From Planctomycetota bacterium (GTDB lineage Bacteria > Planctomycetota > Phycisphaerae > Sedimentisphaerales > Anaerobacaceae), in NCBI GenBank assembly GCA_025459125.1, contig JALORE010000030.1, positions 1 to 33,319 on the forward strand: DNA of 33,319 nt, read 5' to 3'. The position numbers were made by a program, and so were the translations under genes. Position 1 is the first letter of the stretch. Each line of letters opens with the position of its first letter. The notes beneath the pieces were generated by a model. That model was not told where the DNA came from. It saw nothing but the letters and a program-made list of their open reading frames with translations, and ran no database searches. Positions 23,907 to 31,371 of the stretch are shown one piece after another.

Positions 23907-25892
23907 ATGCCCGATCTGGGACAATTCGCACTGCGTCTGGGCCTGTTCCTGAGCAGCTACGCCCTGCTGGTAGACCTCGTCGGCCGCCTGCGCCACCGTC
24001 GTGAACTGCTGGTCAGCGGACGCAATGCCACGCTGGCCGCGCTGCTGTGCCTGACGGTGGCGTGCGGTGTGCTGGGGATTCTCCTGGTGCGCAGCGACTT
24101 CGCCGTTCAATACGTCGCGGAGAATACGGCGCGGGCCTTGCCGCTCGTATACAAGCTGACCGCCTTGTGGGCGGGAGCCGCCGGGTCGCTGCTGCTGTGG
24201 CTGTGGCTCCAGACCGGGTTTGTCGTTGGGGCCTTCTCGAGAGTGGATGAGGACACCGGGCGCTTCTGTGCCGCGGCACGGGCGGCGGCCAACCTCGTCG
24301 CGGTGTTCTTCTTCCTGGTGCTGATCTTCGACAAGGACCCGTTCCGCCTGTCCGTCACGACGCCGCGGGACGGCGCAGGCCTCAATCCGCTGCTGCAACA
24401 CCCGGCGATGGTGCTGCACCCGCCGGCCTTGTTTCTCGGCTACGCCGCGTTTGTTATCCCGTATGCCTGGACCTTTGCCGCCCTCGGGGTCCAGGGGCCG
24501 GGCCGGCCCGGGGTTCTTCTCGACCGGACCCGACAATGGCTGTTGTTCGCGTGGATGTTCCTGAGCATTGGCATCGCCCTGGGGGCCTGGTGGGCCTACG
24601 AAGAACTGGGGTGGGGCGGCTATTGGGCCTGGGACCCGGTGGAGAACTCCTCCCTGATCCCGTGGCTGACCGCCACGGCCCTGCTGCACTGTGCCCGCAC
24701 CTACCGGACGGGCGGGAAGACTTCGCACTGGTTCATGGTCCTGGCGATTGCGACGTTCAGCCTGTGCATCTTCGGAACGTTCCTGACCCGCTACGGCCTT
24801 GTCTCCAGCGTCCATGCCTTTCCCGATCCGGGCTTGGGCATCCTGTTCCTGGTACTCCTGATCCTGATCTGGGTGGCTGCCGGTCTTCTGGTTGTCGCTC
24901 GCTGGCTGGGCCGCGTGCGGTCTCTTCGGATGATAGCGGCAAGGCCCGAAGATGGGGCCGTGGCAGAAAGGACGCGCAACACCCCGCACGGTCAGGGCCT
25001 GCGGTTCATCGTCTGGAACAACTGGCTGATGGTGCTGCTGGCTTTCGTGATCCTGGCGGGTACTCTGTTCCCCTTCTTCAGCGGACTCTTCAGCGCCCAC
25101 CCGATCACCCTCAAGAGCGAGTACTTCACGAAGATCACGGCCCCCGGCGGACTGGCGCTGCTGCTCCTGCTCGGCATCTGTCCACACCTCGTGCGGCAGG
25201 GCTTGGGCAGAGGCTGGCGGACCGTCGGGGCGGTCATCACGGCGGCTGCTTCCCTCCTGACCTGGACGCTGGCCGGCAGCCTGGCGATTGCCTGTCTGGT
25301 CGCCTGCGCGTTCGTCGGGGTGAACCTCGGCGCGGATTTCGTGCAGCGATATGCAGGCCGCCGGGAGGGCAGGACTCTCAGGGCCAGTCTGCGATGGCAT
25401 GGCGCAAGGGTTGTTCATCTCGGCGTGGTGCTGGCGTTCGTGGGGATCGCCGGCTCCAGCGGGTTCGATGTCGAGAAGCAGGTTGCCCTCCGACCCGGCG
25501 AACAGGTCCAGGTTGGCGGCTTGGAACTGACCTACCACAACTTGGATGCCCAGCACGGTCCGAATTTCACCGCCGTGGTAGCAGAGGTGTCGGTCCGCCA
25601 AGGGCAGAGACAACTCGGCAAGCTCACGCCGTCGGTCGCCTTCTATGCCCAGTCGGACAAGCGCACGAGCGAAGTGGATATTCGTCGGTCTCTGGCGGGC
25701 GATCTCTACCTGGCCCTGACCGAAGCCGACAACAGCAGCAGATTGATCAACCTGACCATCTTTCTCAAGCCGCTGATCAACTGGATCTGGATCGGCACGA
25801 TTCTGATGGTGCTGGGCACGGCGCTGGTCTTCGCGGCCGGTCTCGGACGCGGCCGCGTCACTGGGGCGCTGGATACAGGCGGTGAACCATGA
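23907..25892 (+). CDS. ccmF: Cytochrome c haem lyase CcmF
   Basis: CcmF is a polytopic inner-membrane protein that joins haem to CXXCH cysteines. The 661-residue copy has about 14-15 membrane segments and the signature motif WGGYWAWD (residues 236-243) followed by PVENSSLIPWL. Conserved histidines lie in LQHPAMVLHPPALFLGY, HW (KTSHWFMV) and SSVHAFP. The large periplasmic C-terminal region (VEKQVALRPGEQVQVGGLELTYHNL) is typical of CcmF. Two bases separate it from ccmE, and a 35-codon gene overlaps its stop (ATGA). Slightly longer than E. coli CcmF; identity is secure. Confidence 0.96.
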   Translation: MPDLGQFALRLGLFLSSYALLVDLVGRLRHRRELLVSGRNATLAALLCLTVACGVLGILLVRSDFAVQYVAENTARALPLVYKLTALWAGAAGSLLLWLWLQTGFVVGAFSRVDEDTGRFCAAARAAANLVAVFFFLVLIFDKDPFRLSVTTPRDGAGLNPLLQHPAMVLHPPALFLGYAAFVIPYAWTFAALGVQGPGRPGVLLDRTRQWLLFAWMFLSIGIALGAWWAYEELGWGGYWAWDPVENSSLIPWLTATALLHCARTYRTGGKTSHWFMVLAIATFSLCIFGTFLTRYGLVSSVHAFPDPGLGILFLVLLILIWVAAGLLVVARWLGRVRSLRMIAARPEDGAVAERTRNTPHGQGLRFIVWNNWLMVLLAFVILAGTLFPFFSGLFSAHPITLKSEYFTKITAPGGLALLLLLGICPHLVRQGLGRGWRTVGAVITAAASLLTWTLAGSLAIACLVACAFVGVNLGADFVQRYAGRREGRTLRASLRWHGARVVHLGVVLAFVGIAGSSGFDVEKQVALRPGEQVQVGGLELTYHNLDAQHGPNFTAVVAEVSVRQGQRQLGKLTPSVAFYAQSDKRTSEVDIRRSLAGDLYLALTEADNSSRLINLTIFLKPLINWIWIGTILMVLGTALVFAAGLGRGRVTGALDTGGEP

Positions 25893-25996
25893 TGTACCTG
25901 AACTGGATTCTACTGGTGGTCTGCGTGGGTCTGGTGGTCTGGCCGCTCCTGGTTGGAGGCCGCGACCGCCATGGCGAAGGAGGGGAACGACCGTGA
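25889..25996 (+). CDS. Small 35-residue membrane peptide
   Basis: ATG at 25889 overlaps the ccmF stop (ATGA); a second ATG follows at once. The product has one hydrophobic helix (YLNWILLVVCVGLVVWPLL) and a charged tail (RDRHGEGGERP). Its TGA overlaps the GTG of the next gene (GTGA), and the GGAGGGG that serves that gene lies inside its last codons. Tight overlaps on both sides argue for a real gene. By size and topology it resembles CcmD, the small partner of CcmABC, but the sequence is too short to assign. Confidence 0.6.
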   Translation: MMYLNWILLVVCVGLVVWPLLVGGRDRHGEGGERP

Positions 25997-26970
25997 GGCA
26001 GCTTGCCGTCCTGACAGTCCTCCTGGCGTCGACGTCGCGCGCGACCGAGCCTGCGGCCAAACTCACGGTCCAGGTCGTGAATAGCACGCGCAACGGCGCG
26101 AGCATCGCGGGTGACGAAGTGGTCCTCCAACTCTACCAGGGACAGAAGCAGATCGACTCGCGCCAGGCCAAAGTCGGCTCCGAGGGCCAGGTCGTCTTCG
26201 AGGAGGTCCCGACCGGGCCGCAGATGGCTGCTGTCGCCACTACCAAGCATCAGAACATGGCTTTCCGCAGCCCGCCGGTCCTGCTGAGACCCACCGGCGG
26301 TGAGTTCTCGGCCCGTGTGCAGGTGTTTGACGTTTCGACCGATACGTCCAAGCTGTCGGTTGGCGTCCATCACATCATGGTCGCGGTGCGCTCGAACGCG
26401 CTGGAATTCACCGAGTACCTGCAACTGAACAATACTTCCGACCTGGCGGTCATCGGCGCCGAGCGGGACGAGCAGAACCGGCCGGTCGTGGTCCGGATCA
26501 AGCTGCCGACCGGTTTCCGGGACCTCACGACCACCGGCTATCTGGAGCCCGAGGCGCTCGTCAACACCGGTGATGGATTCTACGACACGATGGCAGTGCC
26601 CCCGGGCGAGCATCAGGTTACCTTCTCCTACAAGCTCGATATCGACCGCGGCGCGCCCCAGATCGTCAAGGGAATCACCTTGCCCACCGCGGAGCTTCTG
26701 GTGTTCTGGGAGCACGGCCAGGGCCAACTGGAAGGATTGGGCGAGCCCGCCGGCCGGCTCGTCAATGCGGAGGGAGTCCCGATCGAGTACCATCGACGCA
26801 GCGGTCTGACGCCGGGCCAGAACGTCACCTTCCGGATCTCCGGATTGAATGTCAAGCGGTCCGACGCGCAGACATGGATCGTCCTGGCCGTGACATTTGC
26901 GGCGCTGGTATTGGTGGCCGTTCTGCGCTTGCGGCCGAGAGCGACGAAGGCAGGGCCCCCGCATGCGTGA
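25993..26970 (+). CDS. Unrecognised secreted membrane-anchored protein in the ccm operon
   Basis: GTG at 25993 sits behind a strong GGAGGGG and gives a signal peptide (MRQLAVLTVLLASTSRA). About 300 periplasmic residues follow and then a C-terminal membrane helix (WIVLAVTFAALVLVAVL) with a short basic tail. Residues of about 20-110 look like a carboxypeptidase-regulatory or Ig-like beta-sandwich (GASIAGDEVVLQLYQGQKQID...VFEEVPTG). The middle is beta-rich with no cysteine or haem motif. It lies between ccmF and ccmA, where it overlaps both neighbours, and so is a candidate accessory factor of cytochrome maturation. I do not recognise a named family. Confidence 0.75.
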   Translation: MRQLAVLTVLLASTSRATEPAAKLTVQVVNSTRNGASIAGDEVVLQLYQGQKQIDSRQAKVGSEGQVVFEEVPTGPQMAAVATTKHQNMAFRSPPVLLRPTGGEFSARVQVFDVSTDTSKLSVGVHHIMVAVRSNALEFTEYLQLNNTSDLAVIGAERDEQNRPVVVRIKLPTGFRDLTTTGYLEPEALVNTGDGFYDTMAVPPGEHQVTFSYKLDIDRGAPQIVKGITLPTAELLVFWEHGQGQLEGLGEPAGRLVNAEGVPIEYHRRSGLTPGQNVTFRISGLNVKRSDAQTWIVLAVTFAALVLVAVLRLRPRATKAGPPHA

Positions 26971-27706
26971 AATCGCAACCCAAGGCGACGAGAGCAGCAT
27001 GGCTCTGAGCCTGCGCTCCATCGGCAAGGCCTTTGGGACGAAGCCCGTTCTGAAGAACATCGATCTGGTTTTGCCCAGGGGACAGGCGGTCTGTCTGTTC
27101 GGGATCAACGGTGCCGGCAAGAGCACTCTGCTGCGCATTGCCGCGGGCTTGCTGCGTCCGGATACCGGCGCAGTGACGCTCGACAAGTACGATATCCGCG
27201 TGCATGCCGAGGCGGCCAAACGGCGACTGGGTATGATTTCCCACGCGAGCATGGCGTATCCTGAGCTTACCGTTCACGAGAACCTGACCTTTGCGGCTCG
27301 TCTGTACGGTGTGCCTGACCGGGCGGGACGCATCGAAGAACTGCTGGCCGACACCGAACTGGCTTCGTTCCGGCATGAGCGGGCGGCTATTCTCTCGCGG
27401 GGGCTGCTGCAACGACTGGCCATTGCCCGGGCCCTGTTGCACCGGCCTGCCGTGCTGCTGGCCGACGAGCCGTTTACCGGTCTGGACGCGGGCGCGTCGG
27501 AGCGACTGGCTGCGGTCTTCGACCGGTTTGTGCGCGAGGGAGGCACGCTCCTGATGACGACCCACGACGCGCGCATGGGACTGCGCTGCTGTCAGCGCGT
27601 GGCCGTACTGGATGGGGGAATGCTGAGGCTGGATGCGACCAAAACCCGGATCGACACGGACCTGTTCGTTGGTGACTACCTGTCCTATGCAAGGAGCAGC
27701 CGTTGA
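26963..27706 (+). CDS. ccmA: Haem exporter/maturation ABC ATPase CcmA
   Basis: CcmA is the cytoplasmic ATPase of the CcmABCD complex; ATP hydrolysis releases haem-loaded CcmE from CcmC. Walker A is GINGAGKST (47-55) and Walker B is VLLADEPFTGLD (around 165-175), with a switch His in MTTHDARMG. The signature motif reads LSRGLLQRL (144-152) instead of the usual LSxGQxQR. ATG at 26963 overlaps the previous stop by eight bases; ATG 26999 is possible and would remove a 12-residue leader. The stop overlaps the TTG of ccmB. Assignment rests on domain plus context with ccmB, ccmC, ccmE and ccmF. Confidence 0.92.
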   Translation: MREIATQGDESSMALSLRSIGKAFGTKPVLKNIDLVLPRGQAVCLFGINGAGKSTLLRIAAGLLRPDTGAVTLDKYDIRVHAEAAKRRLGMISHASMAYPELTVHENLTFAARLYGVPDRAGRIEELLADTELASFRHERAAILSRGLLQRLAIARALLHRPAVLLADEPFTGLDAGASERLAAVFDRFVREGGTLLMTTHDARMGLRCCQRVAVLDGGMLRLDATKTRIDTDLFVGDYLSYARSSR

Positions 27707-28410
27707 GAGGTCTGTGGGCCATTTTGGTCAAGGACATGGCCGTCGAGCTCCGAGCCAGGCAGGTCCTGCCGACGATGGTCGTCCTGGGCATGCTCATCGT
27801 CTTCATTCTGCGCCTGGCCGCCGAGCCGATTGCCACGGGCGCCGGGCTGCGGGTCTTTGGCGTCGCTGCCTTGTGGATTGCCTTCCTCTTCTCGGGGCTG
27901 CTGGCGCAGGAGCGGTCGTTCGCGGTCGAGCAGCAGAATGGGTGCATGGACGGCCTGCTCCTGGCTCCCCTCGACAGGGGGACGATCTACCTCGCCAAGC
28001 TGCTGGGCAATGTGATCGTGCTGACGATCTTCGAGGCGGTTGTCGTTCCCATTGTCAGCGTGTCGTTCCACCTGGAGGTGGCCGGCCGATGGCCCGCGCT
28101 GGCGCTCGTTCTGCTGCTGGGGAACGCTGCGATTTCCAGCGTCGGGACTCTGTTCTCGGCGGCGGTCCAACTCACCCGGACGCGCGGGTCGCTCTTGAGC
28201 ATTGTCGTTCTGGCGATCCTGATGCCGATGATGATTCCCGCCTGCTTTGCCCTGCTGGTCCTCTGCGGGGCGCTGCCGGAGGAAGTGGTTGGCGCCAGCA
28301 CGTTTGCCTTTGTCGGGAGCTTTCGTACGGCGGTGGGCTATCTGCTCGCGTTTGACGCCGTGTTCGTCGTGGCCGGCTGGCTGCTCTTTGGATTGATTAT
28401 TGACGATTGA
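27703..28410 (+). CDS. ccmB: Cytochrome c maturation membrane protein CcmB
   Basis: CcmB is the six-helix membrane partner of CcmA. The 235-residue protein opens with a cytoplasmic helix (MRGLWAILVKDMAVELRARQ) and has FLFSGLLAQERSFAVEQQNGCMDGLLLAP, the conserved cytoplasmic loop of the family, with six hydrophobic segments. The start is TTG in a TTGA overlap with the ccmA stop. Its last codons (LIIDD-stop) are encoded by a heptamer array. Length and motifs are normal. Confidence 0.92.
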   Translation: MRGLWAILVKDMAVELRARQVLPTMVVLGMLIVFILRLAAEPIATGAGLRVFGVAALWIAFLFSGLLAQERSFAVEQQNGCMDGLLLAPLDRGTIYLAKLLGNVIVLTIFEAVVVPIVSVSFHLEVAGRWPALALVLLLGNAAISSVGTLFSAAVQLTRTRGSLLSIVVLAILMPMMIPACFALLVLCGALPEEVVGASTFAFVGSFRTAVGYLLAFDAVFVVAGWLLFGLIIDD

Positions 28411-28426
28411 CAATTGATGATTGAGG
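28392..28426. repeat. Tandem heptamer array at the ccmB/ccmC junction
   Basis: Five units of ATTGANN lie in tandem (ATTGATT, ATTGACG, ATTGACA, ATTGATG, ATTGAGG). The array encodes the last residues and the stop of CcmB, and its last unit supplies the GAGG ribosome site of ccmC. No reverse-complement arm was found. Confidence 0.8.
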
Positions 28427-28434
28427 GATGAGCG

Positions 28435-29094
28435 ATGCGACGGCTGCTGTTTGTGTTGGGTTGTGTTCTGGTGCTGGCTTCCGCAGGGATCGGAGGGACG
28501 GAGGGACAGATCGTGCCGGTCGCGCGCAATCTCTTGTACGTTCACGTCCCGACTGCGATCAGTGCCTTGCTGTGCTTTATCGTACTGCTCATGGCGAGCA
28601 TCGGTTACCTGGCGACCGGCCGGCCGGCCTGGGATCAGACGGCTCGTGCCGCGGCGGAAGTGGGCTTCGTCTTTGCCATCCTCTTGAATGCGACCGGCAT
28701 GCTCTTTGCGCGGGCAGAGTGGAACGTCTGGTGGACGCCCAGTCCGCGTCTGGTGACCTCGGCCCTCTTGTGGTTCCTCTACGCGGTGTACCTCATTCTG
28801 CGTGTCAGCCTGCCCGGCGTGCCGCACCGCACCGCCCGGATCTGCGCCGTCTTTGGTATCCTGGCATTCCTGGATGTCCCGCTGGTGTTCGTCAGTGCCC
28901 GCTTTCTGCCGGATATTCACCGGCCCAGCTTCAGCCTCGCCTCGCACTGGCAGACGGCGACCCTCCTGCTCGCCATGCTCGGGACGGCCCTGTTGGCCGG
29001 AGTCTGGATGTGGTGGCGGACGAGTCTGCTGTGCGCCAGGCTCGCGCGTGGCGTGGACCGGGGCGCGCTCGGAGTACCGCCTTATGAGTCTTGA
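28435..29094 (+). CDS. ccmC: Haem-handling protein CcmC
   Basis: CcmC loads haem onto CcmE at the outer face of the inner membrane. The 219-residue protein has six membrane helices and the family histidines in LYVHVPTA (His37) and DIHRPS (His162). The tryptophan-rich motif, normally WGxWWxWDxRLT, reads WNVWWTPSPRLV (from Trp96): the WD pair is replaced by Pro-Ser. The ribosome site GAGGG is seven bases before the ATG and comes from the repeat array. It is the last gene of the maturation operon, followed by a repeat-rich gap. CcsA is excluded by length and by the CcmAB context. Confidence 0.9.
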   Translation: MRRLLFVLGCVLVLASAGIGGTEGQIVPVARNLLYVHVPTAISALLCFIVLLMASIGYLATGRPAWDQTARAAAEVGFVFAILLNATGMLFARAEWNVWWTPSPRLVTSALLWFLYAVYLILRVSLPGVPHRTARICAVFGILAFLDVPLVFVSARFLPDIHRPSFSLASHWQTATLLLAMLGTALLAGVWMWWRTSLLCARLARGVDRGALGVPPYES

Positions 29095-29104
29095 CAGACA
29101 AGTT

Positions 29105-29195
29105 CGGTAGTGACCGGGTGCCGTGCTTGCGCTTGCGTAAGCATGTCTTGCCTACCGAGTAGGACATGTCTGCGCAAGCGCAGACATGGCACCCG
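29105..29195. repeat. Nested inverted-repeat element after ccmC
   Basis: Several arms nest here: GGGTGCC (29116-29122) with GGCACCC (29188-29194), CGCTTGCG (29130-29137) with CGCAAGCG (29173-29180), CATGTC (29142-29147) with GACATG (29163-29168), and CGGTAG with CTACCG. It could fold into a branched hairpin in RNA. It may also end the ccm transcript, though no long T-run is present except GGTTTTTG at 29203-29210. I associate elements of this style with planctomycete intergenic DNA. Confidence 0.75.
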
Positions 29196-29204
29196 ACTAC
29201 AAGG

Positions 29205-29350
29205 TTTTTGTCATTCCCGCGCAGGCGGGAAGGGTTCCCAAATGCGATACGTCGCGTTTGGGGTCCCCAATCCAATCGCGCTCAGCGTTTACTGGGCCCC
29301 CGCCCCCGGTCAGGTCGGGGGCAGGCTCTGCGCGGGGGTGACAGAATGAA
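29205..29350. repeat. Second nested inverted-repeat element
   Basis: The element starts with TTTTTGTCATTCCCGC and ends with GCGGGGGTGACAGAAT, an imperfect inverted pair about 110 bases apart. Inside are TTCCCGC/GCGGGAA (29214-29231), CCCAAATGCGA/TCGCGTTTGGG around 29237-29262, TTGGGG/CCCCAA, and GCCCCCG/CGGGGGC. It resembles the widespread non-coding repeat family with GTCATTCCCGC ends. It has no gene. Confidence 0.75.
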
Positions 29351-29487
29351 GTTGATCGATCATTCTGCCGGCAGTTCCCAGCGCGGCTCCGGGTTGACTT
29401 GCGTGGCGGATTGGCTTAAGCTCCACCGGTAGTCACAGGCCGCGCACGCGGCAAGGTATAGGTGTACGCTGGTAGGATGTGGGAATC
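29351..29487. other. Rest of the gap before the HEAT/PQQ gene
   Basis: No gene or clear promoter is seen here. TTGACT at 29395-29400 with TAAGCT near 29417 is a poor -35/-10 pair. The ribosome site is a GGGAA just before ATG 29488. Confidence 0.4.
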
Positions 29488-31371
29488 ATGACGCACTCCA
29501 AGATGAGACTTCTCCTGCTTCTGTCGGCCCTGGCGATTGGTTTCGGGGTTGGCGGTCGCTTCCTGGCGGGCCGGACCGGGGCCCCGGCGGACGGACAGGC
29601 GCAGGCGGCGCCCGATCCATTGTTCTGGGGCAAGCCGCTGAGCTACTGGGTGTCCCAGGCCACCGGGACCGAACGGTCGGAGAACGTGGACAGGATCGTT
29701 GCCGCTCTATCGGAAGCGGTGCGCGGCGAAGATTATTCCACCAAAGTTGCGGCGGCGGATGCCCTGTCGGCCCTGGGCCCCGGCGCACTGCCAGCGCTGC
29801 CGGGGCTGCTGGCGCAACTGGATCACGTGCAGCCGTGGGTGCGGGAGGCCGCCGCGGGGGCTTTGGCCGCCCTGGGGAAAACGGCGCTGCCGGCGCTGAT
29901 CGACACGCTCAAGAACAACGCCGCGGTGCGGGTTCGGGTCGCCTTCCTGCTGGGCACGATGGGCGCCGAGGCCCGGGAGGCGGTGCCGGCATTGGTCGAG
30001 GTCATGGAGCAGGAGACACCGGTCAATCGGGCCCGCCTGGCGGGAATCCTGAACCAGATCGATCCGGAGAGATTCGCAGGTGAAACCAGTCGGCACGCCG
30101 TCTCGGAGGGCGTCAAGCTGGGGCCGGGGTCCGAGACGGGACTGGGCACGGTGGCGTCCGCCGATTGGCCGCAATTCCATGGTCCCGGGCGCGACTCGAT
30201 CTGCCATGAGCGCGGACTGTTGAGCCGATGGCCGGAGAGTGGACCCAAGCTGCTTTGGAGCATCAAGGGTCTGGGACGCGGGCTGGCCAGTGTCTCGATC
30301 GCCGGCGGCCGGATCTTCACGATGGGTGACCGGCCGGTCGAGGGCGGGAAGGAAGCACAATTTGTCATTGCCTGCGACCTGGAAAACCACCGGCAACTCT
30401 GGGCGACGCGCGTCGGGCCGGCATTCGAGACGGGACCGCGTTGCACGCCTACCGTAGACGGCGACCTGCTCTATGCCCTGGGCACCGAGGGCGATCTGGT
30501 CTGCCTGCGGGCGGCCACCGGCGAAGTCCGCTGGCAGAAGAACCTCGCCGCCGATTTCGGCGGGCGGATGATGTCCGGCTGGAAGTACTCCGAATCCCCG
30601 CTGGTGGACGGCGATCGTCTGATTTGCACGCCCGGCGCTGCCGACGCCATGCTGGTGGCGCTCGACAAGCGCACCGGGAGCACGGTCTGGAAAGCTGCGG
30701 TGCCGAAGCTCGGGGACAAAGGGGCCGATGGGGCCGCCTACTCCTCCGTCGTTGTCGCCGAGATCGGCGGCGTCCGGCAGTATGTCCAGTTGATCGGGCG
30801 CGGCGTGGTCGGCGTGGACGCCCGGACCGGACGGTTCCTCTGGGGCTACAATCGCGTCGCCAACAACGTGGCGAACATCACCGCGCCGGTCGTGCGCGGC
30901 AACTACGTATTCGTCACGACCGCCTACAACACCGGCAGCGCCCTGCTGGAGATCAAACGCGAAGGCGATAGCTTCCGTGCCGAAGAAGTGTATTTCCTCG
31001 GGCCGCGGGATTTCGCCAATCATCATGGCGGCGTCGTGCTGGTCGGCGAGCACCTCTACGGCGGCCACGGCACCAATCTGGGCGATCCCGTCTGCCTCGC
31101 GTTGGCCACGGGCGAAGTCTGCTGGAAGAGCCGCTCGCCCGCGCGGGGGTCCGCCTGCGTCCTGTACGCCGATGGGCACCTGCTCTTTCGGTACGACCGG
31201 GGCGACGTGGTATTGGTCGAGGCATCCCCCGAGGCATTCCGCGTGAAAGGACATTTCCGCCCGCCCACCGGCGCCGGACCCGCCTGGGCGCACCCGGTCA
31301 TCCACCGGGGCAAGCTGTACCTTCGTCACGACGACCTGCTGTGCTGCTATGACATACGCGCCTATGATTGA
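29488..31371 (+). CDS. HEAT-repeat and PQQ-like beta-propeller secreted protein
   Basis: A signal peptide or anchor (MTHSKMRLLLLLSALAIGFGVG) is followed by a HEAT-repeat region of about residues 60-190 (AADALSALGPGALPALPGLLAQL, AAGALAALGKTALPALIDTLK, VRVAFLLGTMGAEAREAVPALVEVM). The C-terminal propeller starts with WPQFHGPGRDSI and has blades such as LVCLRAATGEVRWQKNL and GVVGVDARTGRFLWGYN. The WPQxxGPxRD opening and HEAT fusion are typical of large paralogous families in Planctomycetota. No catalytic residues typical of PQQ dehydrogenases or haem motifs are evident, so the propeller is likely a binding or scaffold domain. GTG at 29479 is an alternative start. The stop overlaps the next ATG by eight bases. 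Confidence 0.85.
   Translation: MTHSKMRLLLLLSALAIGFGVGGRFLAGRTGAPADGQAQAAPDPLFWGKPLSYWVSQATGTERSENVDRIVAALSEAVRGEDYSTKVAAADALSALGPGALPALPGLLAQLDHVQPWVREAAAGALAALGKTALPALIDTLKNNAAVRVRVAFLLGTMGAEAREAVPALVEVMEQETPVNRARLAGILNQIDPERFAGETSRHAVSEGVKLGPGSETGLGTVASADWPQFHGPGRDSICHERGLLSRWPESGPKLLWSIKGLGRGLASVSIAGGRIFTMGDRPVEGGKEAQFVIACDLENHRQLWATRVGPAFETGPRCTPTVDGDLLYALGTEGDLVCLRAATGEVRWQKNLAADFGGRMMSGWKYSESPLVDGDRLICTPGAADAMLVALDKRTGSTVWKAAVPKLGDKGADGAAYSSVVVAEIGGVRQYVQLIGRGVVGVDARTGRFLWGYNRVANNVANITAPVVRGNYVFVTTAYNTGSALLEIKREGDSFRAEEVYFLGPRDFANHHGGVVLVGEHLYGGHGTNLGDPVCLALATGEVCWKSRSPARGSACVLYADGHLLFRYDRGDVVLVEASPEAFRVKGHFRPPTGAGPAWAHPVIHRGKLYLRHDDLLCCYDIRAYD

Noticed and set aside
29095-29487. Small genes in the gap after ccmC
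   Set aside because: Open frames here lie across inverted repeats, lack good ribosome sites, and encode repeat-derived peptides.
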